From positions 2,728,001-2,792,000 of the forward strand of contig JAWNGF010000007.1 of assembly GCA_037039685.1 (NCBI GenBank): a stretch of 64,000 bases of DNA, in the 5' to 3' direction. The notes under the pieces were generated by a model that saw only the letters and a program-made list of their open reading frames with translations, ran no database searches and had not been told where the DNA came from. This stretch comes from Ceratobasidium sp. AG-K (lineage: Eukaryota; Basidiomycota; Agaricomycetes; Cantharellales; Ceratobasidiaceae). Numbering within the stretch: the stretch's first letter is position 1; every line of letters begins with the position of its first letter. Both the position numbers and the translations under genes were made by a program. Shown one piece after another: positions 56,387-64,000 of the stretch.

Positions 56387-57325
56387 TTACATAGCATGGG
56401 GAACTGGGGGAGCTCTTTGGGTTGATTGCCTTCTCGAACGTGAGCCTTGAGCTGAGGGCGGCCGTGGCTGTCCCGCCTCTCTGGCTGTTACTGATTCTCG
56501 CCGCTCTCGCACCGATTGTGTAGTTCTCTGAGACGCCGCCGATCCCGCTCTGGATCTAGGTGGATTCGGTCCTTGAGACGCGTGTGATCCTGTACGGGAT
56601 CTGGGTGGTGGAGTCACCCGCAATGGGGTAGCTGGCTTCGCCGTGGGAGGCGGGAGACCAGGACCATCCTCGTGGGGTTTGGTGTCCACTGTCATTTTTC
56701 CCTTCTGTAGATCACGGTGAGCAATTCCTCGTTATGACCGGACTAATACTCACATCAGCACCACCACCACAGCAACCTCCCCCTCTTATTCTCGCTGGCT
56801 CACGTTGTTGTTCCATCGCCGCAACAAGCATCTCGGCGTGACGGACCGGCTGGGTCGAATGGATCCGTGGTTTCCCATGCTCCCAGCCATCCGTTGGTGG
56901 GATCGTTGACGCGTTTTCGAAGGTCTCAATTGGCCATACAAAATGGAAAGGATTCAACTATGGTTATAACCCATAGTCAGTAGGAGAAATGAGAGAAAAA
57001 TGAATATTATAAAGCTCACCGCACATGACCCGAGTGCTTGCCTTCCTCGCGACCGTTCCGCTCGATCCTGATTTGTGACTTTCGAACCACCTGCTTCCAC
57101 CTTCATAATGTTTAAAAGGACTCGTTGAATGTTCAAGTCGAAAGCCGCGGACGAGGGAGTAGTGGGGTTTACCCGCCCTGGCGTAGAAGCAAAACATGTG
57201 GACACGGAGCCAAAATGCCGTTGGTTCGTTCGTGAACCCTTGATGAATTGGCTAGTACCTACATAAGCAACAAAGATTATGTCACGTGATGTTTCCTTTC
57301 TGGCGACCTCAAAGGCGAATTCCAC
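56387..57325 (-). CDS. orphan Ser/Pro/Arg-rich protein (paralogue of the 51.1-kb gene)
   Basis: Three exons in phase, 275 residues: 57325-57020, 56957-56754, 56704-56387. Exon 1 (MEFAFEVARKETSRDIIFVA) looks folded. Exon 2 has FHFVWPIETFENASTIPP and ends in a Gly/Cys-rich RIRGGGCCGGGAD. Exon 3 is disordered: DGPGLPPPTAKPATPLRV, PPPRSRTGSHASQGPNPPRS, RERRESVTAREAG, RSRRQSTQRAPPVP. The last exon matches the gene at 51106 in order and motif. No known domain. Confidence reflects the exact phase and consensus splice sites. Confidence 0.6.
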
Positions 57326-57839
57326 CTTTTCCGCGGCGGGTAGACAAAGCTCTGCTGGGCTAACGAGCTTATTTTCCTCGAAATATATCTTCTCTCATCT
57401 CAATCCCCCCAAGCGGGTTCCATAAAACCCGCCTTCTTTGGATGATCCGGTAAACGGTAGATATCAATGCGCATACAGTACGTTATGAATCACAACACTC
57501 GAGCAAGAGCATTGAAGGCAGCCATACGGGGGAGGAATAGATCAGTTCGCATCGCTGTGGTATGAAAGGTCTGTTCCCATTCTAAGCGCTAGGTGGTTCA
57601 TAACATTTGGACCACACTTGTCCGACCCAGGCATCTTCGAACCCCAAGTTTACAAATTCATCATCCGAACTCCACAGAAGCGATCCGAATGACGACTCCT
57701 TGATATTCCGGCGGGAATCGACTGGGATCCAGATTAATAGGCGGGATTCAGTGTGTTTGCTCACTACCCACCCATCCGCCCTCATTTTCCTTGTAACTCG
57801 ATGGCGGCTGGGTTTCTAAGATTTAATTTAGGAACCAAT
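57326..57839. other. short intergenic stretch, nothing recognised
   Basis: Between the 5' end of the 56.4-kb gene and the 3' end of the NLR-like gene. Confidence 0.4.
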
Positions 57840-60800
57840 CTATACACGAGGATTGCGGAACAAAATCTCGGTGCTCACCATGGTTTGTTCATTGATCGGA
57901 TCCCATATACGCAGAGTCTTGTCCATAGAGCCGGAAGCGGCAAGGGACCCAGTAGGAGAGAACATAACTGATGTGACTTTGCCAGTGTGCCCTTTGAGTG
58001 ACTCGCCCAGTTTCCGTCCTGTCTGTGTGTTCCAAACGCGTACCGTCTTGTCAGACGAACCAGAGACAATTAAAGTCCCGTTAGGAGATAACGCCACCGA
58101 TGTAACCGCATCAGTATGTCCCTGAAGTGGACCAAGCACTACCTGCCCTGTTTCAGCATCCCATACACGAATAGTTTTGTCAGTGGAGCCGGATACAATG
58201 CGGTTGCCTTCGGGAGAAAATACAACCGATGTGATCGACCCGTTATGTCCTTGCAATGGACCCAGCACCTTCACTCCCGCTTTGGCGTCCCACACAATTA
58301 TGGTCTTGTCATCAGAGCCAGAGACGATACGGGTGCTATCTGGCGAGAATGCCACCGACTTAACTGGCCAAGCATGCCCTTTGAGAGGGCAAAGGGTTAT
58401 ACGCCCCGTTGATGCGTCCCAGATGCGTATAGTCTCGTCGTTAGAGCTGGAGACAATACGAATGCCATCGGGTGAGAAAGCAACCGAGCCGACCGACTGA
58501 GTGTGTCCCTTGAGCGGGCCAAGGGACAGTAGTCCCGTTTGCGTGTTCCAAACGCGGATAGTCATGTCATTGGAGCTGGAGGCGATGCGTGCGCCATCAG
58601 GAGAGAACGCAATCGTTGTGATTGTCCCAGTGTGTCCTTTTAATGGTCCAAGTACTGTTTGTCCTGTTTGCGTATCCCATAACCATATAAATTTATCTAA
58701 CGAACCAGAAGCAACGCGAGTGCCGTCGGGTGAGAAGAAAACCGATGTTATTGATTCGTGTTGTATTTTGATTGGTTTAAGCAGCTTTTGCCCCGTTTTT
58801 GCATTCCATATACAGACTGTTTTGTCATAAGATGCTGACGCAATCCGAGTGCCGTCAGGCGAGTACGCAACGGATGAAATGAGACCGTTGTGCGCTTCGA
58901 GTGGACCGAGTACAATATGACCATCGCGTGCATCCCACACGAGTACGGTCTTATCTTCGGAGCCAGAGACGATGCTAGTGCCATCGGGGGAGAATCCGAT
59001 CGATGTGATCCAATCGGCATGTCCCTTATGAGGCTCAAGGATAGGCTTTCCTGTTTGTGCATCGTATACACATATACAGTCGCGGAAAATAACCCCAGCG
59101 AAGGCAATAAGACTACCATCGGGCGAGAATAAAACCGAGGGAGCACATCCTTTAAGTGGGCCGACCACCGTCTGTCCTGTTTTGACATCCCATATCCGTA
59201 TGGTATCCTCGCGACACCCAGAGACGATACGGGTACTATCGGGTGAGAATGCTACCGATTTAACCCAGTGACTATGCCCTTTGAGCGGGCCGAGTGCCAG
59301 TCGTCCCGTTTGTGCATCCCACACCCGTAATGTGTGGTCCCGAGAGCCCGAAACAAAGTAGGAGCCATTGGCTGAGAATGCAACTGACGAAACCGCGGCA
59401 GTGTGACCTTCAAGTGGTCCGAGTACCATTTGTCCGCTATGGGTATCCCACATGTATAGATTTGAATTTGTGGTGCCTGAGAGAATACGGGTGCCATTCG
59501 GGGAGAACGCAGCAGATAGCGAAAATATATCACTTTGCCCAAGTGGTTCCCGCACAAGCTGGCCAGAATACGAGTCGTGGAGCTTTAACTTTCCTCCAAT
59601 AATCAATGCTATCCAGGCGCCGTCTAGCGACTGTACTGCCGAATACACAAGATCGTCCGTCGGCCATATACTTAGCAGTGCGAATTGACGGTTTGCCATG
59701 CATCTGCCCCAAGCCGCTGGTCGCTGCGTGCGCGATGCATAGTGCTTGCCAATGGGACTGGAGCGCGGCCAGAAAGGTAACATAGAGACATAGATATGAC
59801 TCGTACTCCTTGATACCGGGTTGAGTGTAAATGCTGCTACGAATCGCCAGGCATCCTATGTGAGTTGGATGAGCTGCTCAGAACAAGCTTGCCGCTATGA
59901 CCTAGTTAGTGCACGTCAATCTTTGAATCGGTTTGCCCACGGTTACCTTGCACCACTCCTCGATCCGTTGCATCATTCCCAGCCCTACACTCATACACTT
60001 CTTGAGGTTCATGACTTCCACCTAAAGCGACAAGCTCACAGAGAGAAAATCATCGAGTAGGTCGATCGCATTGCGCGACCCTCTAGCAAATTCAATGCGT
60101 CCTATCCAGTGCCTACAGGCGTATAGCAACTCGGGCGAGATGGCCTTTATGGTGCGTGTATCCATATTCGGTACCTTGTCATCTGGAACGTACGAGGACT
60201 CTATCCCACAATATTAAATTGTGGCCTGGTATTCCTATTACAGCTGAAACAACATCGAACAAGAGTTTTATGTTGTGCTTCTGGGTCGAAATAGTTGGCA
60301 TTAGAGCGTTTAGGATCGAACATATAGTCGGGGAAAGACGCGTGTAGACCAGTTCGCTTGACTCAACAATGTGCAACACAGAACATAATGGTTGCAGCCC
60401 CTGTACTCGCTCAGCATCATCCAAAGAAAGCAACCCAGAGAGTGCGTTGATAGTAAGCGGCTCTTGAGCACATAGAATTGTGAAAAGGGCTAGCTTTCGA
60501 TCGTCCTTGTCTTTCTCATCAAGGTTAGGGTCGTTCAGTGCCGCATCCACTATCAAAGTGTATAGCGTGACACTATCCTTAGACGGGTTGTTTCCGCTCG
60601 CAGCCAATACGTCTAGGATATTTTTCAGTCGCTTGCGAGGATTTTGAGTAAAGTTGTTGTAGCCGATATACCAGGCTACCGTCGCCGCATATATCAACAG
60701 GATCTCTGCGCGACGTACGAGTGCCATGATATCTTCGTTAGAAGGTTTGATGGGCCTTAGAGCGTCGCGGAGGTAGGTCTCGATGTCGCTTTGCACCGTG

Positions 60801-62316
60801 CCTTTGTCAAGCTCGTGAAGTACGAGCCGTGAAATTGCCCGATTATTCCCTTGCTTCTTAATCTGTTCTCGTATCTCGGGTTCCGGTCGGCTCGCAATTA
60901 GGAACTTTATCGGCAGGTGTGTCGTTCTAGTCAGTAGGACCTCAAGAATGTGGCCGGTGCTCTGTTTATCATCGCATTCGTCGAGCGCATCAATTACCAC
61001 CACCAGAGTCTCCGGAAGGGTATCAAGCACCTCAGTCAGCGGCTTCATGATAAGCATCTCGAATTGAATAGGAAGCAGTTGGGTGTGAGCATTCCGTTCT
61101 TTCTCCAGAACTCGTGCGAGCGCACATCGAAACGGGCGCGAGAATTCCGCAAGCTGGTATGCGATCGACGGCACTATCTGGTTCACGTCGCGACATTCCG
61201 GGAGAAGGCGAGAGCAGAAGAAGCAAGCGCCAAGGTTACAAGCTATCCTAAGTTCATCGCATAAGCTGTATGCGATTGTCGTTTTGCCGGTGCCGGCCAT
61301 GCCGTTTATCCAATATACTGGCCGTGCAGCCGGATCGTAGACCCAAGCATGCATCTGCGCGAGCACATCAATACGTGTTTCAGGGGTGCATGCGCCTTTC
61401 CTGAGTTCTGTAGCTTGTCTTGAGTTGTAGCGAGCCGAAAATGAAAGGTTGAGACGGTCCAGTCGGGCATCCTGTAGTAGTGATTCATGAAGCGCTCCAA
61501 CGATCCCAGTTCTACACCTACTATCGTCCGTTCATCGACGATTCTCCAAATCGAAATATTCGCATTGAGCTGGGCATACTTAGCATTCTCTGATCGCTGA
61601 GAAGAGCTGACTTACCACGAGGCGTTGTAGATGGCCTCGAATCCGGCGATAGCACGCCAACACTACTTCTGAATCTTCCCGCGCCTCAAGATACTTTGCA
61701 TTCTGTTGTGTGCTTGTTTATTTTTGATATTGTTGAGTTCTTTCAAAATCGATCTTTTTTGTGCCATAGTTGGTTGCATGATTACAAGAACCAAGCTAAA
61801 TTACTCACTTGCATAAACTTTCTATGCTGAGAGTGATATTTTTCTGGCATATATTCACCAAAATGCCGTTGGAGATCTTCAAAAAGGCCCTCAAGCTCGA
61901 GTTGTAGGTTATTGAACTCGTCACTACCACTGACTACTTTCTGCTCGAGTATCTATTCAATTACTGAACATGAGATAAAATTCCCTACTCACCTCGTATA
62001 TTTCGGTGCACCCCATAATTTCCTGGGCCACCGATTTAAGTGGCGATAAAGCTCCCGTACTTTGCTCAAACAGCCTAGAAAAACCTTTGAGCCGTGGCCA
62101 GCCACCCTCGCATGGGGCAGCCTGAGTAGAAGATTGAGTGAGAATCGCAGTCGAATTAGATATCGTTGAAGAGCGCGTAGGTGGGATGGGCTGCTTGGGT
62201 GTGGGATTCGTACTGGGCTCCTGTCGGGATTCCACGTTGATGGAAGCAGGCGGTAAAGTACTGGAGCTCGGAGGGGCCGGCTACAAAGGCTTTTCCCCCT
62301 TGCGACGCGCAGGCAT
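57840..62316 (-). pseudogene. NACHT-WD40 STAND (NLR/HET-E-like) protein, disrupted
   Basis: Order on -: a Ser/Thr/Pro-rich N-terminus (ATG 62316, MPARRKGEKPL), helical exons (QEIMGCTEIYE; LELEGLFEDLQRHFGEYMPEKYH; NAKYLEAREDSEVVLACYRR), NACHT NTPase (Walker A NGMAGTGKTTIAYSLC ~61290; Walker B LVVVIDALDECDD ~60985), a winged-helix/linker part (MDTRTIKAISPELLYACRHW ~60160), then a 647-codon WD40 region (59783-57840) with 14 blades, enough for two seven-bladed propellers. Such proteins sense non-self in fungi and trigger incompatibility or cell death. Lesions: TAG at codon 12 (62281-62283), a frameshift near 60345 (VYTR then ASFPDYMF in another frame), a second near 60200 (FNIVG-stop versus ESSYVPDDKV), and possibly one near 61480. 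The WD40 array itself is open and highly uniform. Confidence 0.8.
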
Positions 62317-62669
62317 CAGTGAGAGGTGATGACGGTTGGGAGCGAGTTCAGGCTGAGATACGATCAGCGGAGCGACGGGCGCTCGGCGATTTGATCTCAG
62401 CTTATGGGGATGGATAAGGATGTCCCATAATAGGGTGGTATGGAGAGTCATCACCACGCATGATAGTGATTTCAGCCGGGGCCATACCGGTGCTTCCGCT
62501 CGTACTACGTTTTGATTATTCCATTGATGATTAGTGCTCGAGTATTAATGACTTGGTTGTCGTAGATAAAGCATCGTTGCTCTTGTTGGAAATTCACACT
62601 GACTGATCGAGAATCACATGCACGTGACCAGGGGAAATTTCCGCCATATTTCTCATCTCATCCGCTACC
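62317..62669. other. divergent promoter region (NLR-like / UTP11)
   Basis: 353 bp between divergent starts; no ORF with motifs. TTCCGCCATATTTC just before the UTP11 ATG could be leader sequence. Confidence 0.45.
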
Positions 62670-63836
62670 ATGCCTCTCCGCAACTCGCTCCATCGACGCT
62701 CACACAAAGAGCGTTCCCAGCTTTCACACCGCTCTAAACTCGGCCTCCTCGAGAAACACAAAGACTATGTCCTCCGCGCACGCGACTACCGTTCTAAACG
62801 GGACCGAATTCGGACACTCAAGCTCAAAGCCGAGACGAGAAACCGAGATGAGTTCTACTTTGGAATGAGCGGGAAGAAGACGCAGCGTGGGGTGGAGTAT
62901 AGACAACGGGGAGAGGGGGCATTACCGGAGGATATGGTCAAGGTGTTGAAGACTCAGGATGAGGGCTATCTGAGGACGGTTCAGAAGAAGGGCCAAAAGG
63001 TGAGTGGGCGCTCAAGATATATAGCACGCAGTTAAATTTTAGGCAGAGGATAGACGCTATCAAAGCTGAGCTAACGTCGATGGTGGACTTGGTACCCCAA
63101 CCGGAGGATTTGGACGACCTTGACGAAGACGTTCTGGAGACGTTGCGTGAGGCCGGCGTTCTACCTTCTCCCACTGGACGTGCGCGAAAAGGCAAACAAA
63201 AGGCGGTTGCGCTAAATCCGAGGCACATTGTATTTGTTGACGATGAAGCTGCCGGTACGACCGAGTGTATTTCGTTCGCCTAGCCTATCAAATTAACCCA
63301 ATCGTTGTTCGCAGCAAAAAATTATACTGGTCCCTCGGGAAGCGCTCAATCCCGATCAGCCGACAGCGATGGGTGGATTTCGGACGAGGATGGCGAAGAT
63401 GCCGGATCTGACATGGTTGAGGATGAAGACGAGGGGGATGAAGCCGACGGCTCGGACAAGTACGCAGCACAGCGGGCACAAAAACAGGAGATAAAACGAC
63501 AGGCCCAGGCAAAAGTATGTTCGTAAAATACCATTGCGTCGGCATTTCTTACATAGGTTGATTTAGAAACATCGCCTGTCCCTACTCCAAGAGCTCTCTG
63601 CTCGCCTCAAACGTGAAACGGCCCTCCGGCACGCTCTCCGCGAACTCGAAATGCAGAAACTTCTCATGGCGCCCGGTGCGCGAGCTAAAATTCGTGGTCC
63701 AGAACGAACCCAGGACGACGATGACGATGACGATGGCGGTAGCAAGAAGAAGCACGGAGAAGTCAAGTTTGCGAAGCAAGGCGACGTGGATTATGCACCT
63801 AGGGTTTACAAGTGGCGATCGGAGCGCAAACGATGA
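62670..63836 (+). CDS. UTP11: U3 snoRNA-associated protein Utp11 (SSU processome)
   Basis: Four exons in phase, 335 residues: 62670-62999, 63047-63254, 63315-63514, 63567-63836. The N-terminus MPLRNSLHRRSHKERSQLSH, then KLGLLEKHKDYVLRARDY, KRDRIRTLKLKAETRNRDEF, FGMSGKKTQRGVEYRQRG and LKTQDEGYLRTV are hallmark Utp11 blocks. The middle (RARKGKQKAVALNPRHIVFV, then an acidic DEDEGDEADGS run) and the basic C-terminus (VDYAPRVYKWRSERKR) also fit. Utp11 belongs to the small-subunit processome needed for 18S rRNA maturation in the nucleolus. Longer than the ~250-residue yeast form because of the acidic insert and a DDDDDDDGG run. Complete within the window. Confidence 0.95.
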
Positions 63837-64000
63837 GCGTGTATGTGTATGTCACAATCTTATGTATACTATCTATTGAGCACGCTGGAGGCGCTTGGTC
63901 ATAACGAGCAGCGGAATTTTCATTTGTGGTTAAGGAGAACAATGCAAGGCAATTATCTATCCGAATTTTCTATTTCCCTTGACTTTCTCGTCCCCAACAG

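Overview
This window looks like nuclear DNA of a filamentous basidiomycete. Genes are split by many short GT-AG introns (about 45-70 nt), and NACHT-WD40, caspase-like and cytochrome P450 genes sit beside conserved eukaryotic genes (Sec8, Utp11, an Lsb5-like VHS-GAT protein, a Bdp1-like protein). The mix resembles Rhizoctonia/Ceratobasidiaceae, but that placement is inference. Gene models were built by hand from splice sites, phase and family alignment; none is backed by transcripts.

Left third (1-22.8 kb). A Bdp1-like TFIIIB gene runs off the left edge. Next come a frameshifted P450 (-), a DJ-1/PfpI gene with a damaged 5' end (+) and an intact 12-exon aldehyde dehydrogenase (-). From 10.4 to 18.9 kb lies a tandem array of caspase-like (C14, p20-type) genes on + : three 15-exon copies (A, B, C) plus a remnant between B and C. 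The copies share exon lengths, including a 12-nt and a 25-nt exon that together spell the Asp-Cys-Cys active-site segment. An Lsb5-like gene (+) and a secreted GH53 endo-galactanase (-) follow.

Middle (22.8-43 kb), the accessory and mobile region. An unnamed gene family has two decayed copies on - (23.9-25.1 kb, and 40.6 kb downward). A proline-rich membrane protein lies at 26.1-28.3 kb. A 1.6-kb foldback element with TA flanks and roughly 570-bp inverted arms is at 29.2-30.8 kb. A solo LTR with AGAAA target duplications precedes a complete Ty3/Gypsy chromovirus (32582-39810). The chromovirus has 456-bp LTRs in which I saw no difference, GAATA target duplications, Gag, a Pol in the -1 frame behind a GGGAAAA slip site and hairpin, a chromodomain, a third overlapping ORF, and a 12-nt self-complementarity suggesting Tf1-like self-priming. 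It sits inside the second copy of the unnamed family.

Right third (43-64 kb). An orphan membrane protein, exocyst SEC8, two related disordered-protein genes about 5 kb apart (51.1 and 56.4 kb), a single-exon orphan with a conserved-looking Cys motif, a decayed NACHT plus 14-blade WD40 (STAND/NLR) gene, and a complete UTP11.

Overall, conserved housekeeping genes are interspersed with lineage-restricted families undergoing tandem duplication and decay, and at least one very recent retrotransposition has split a gene.
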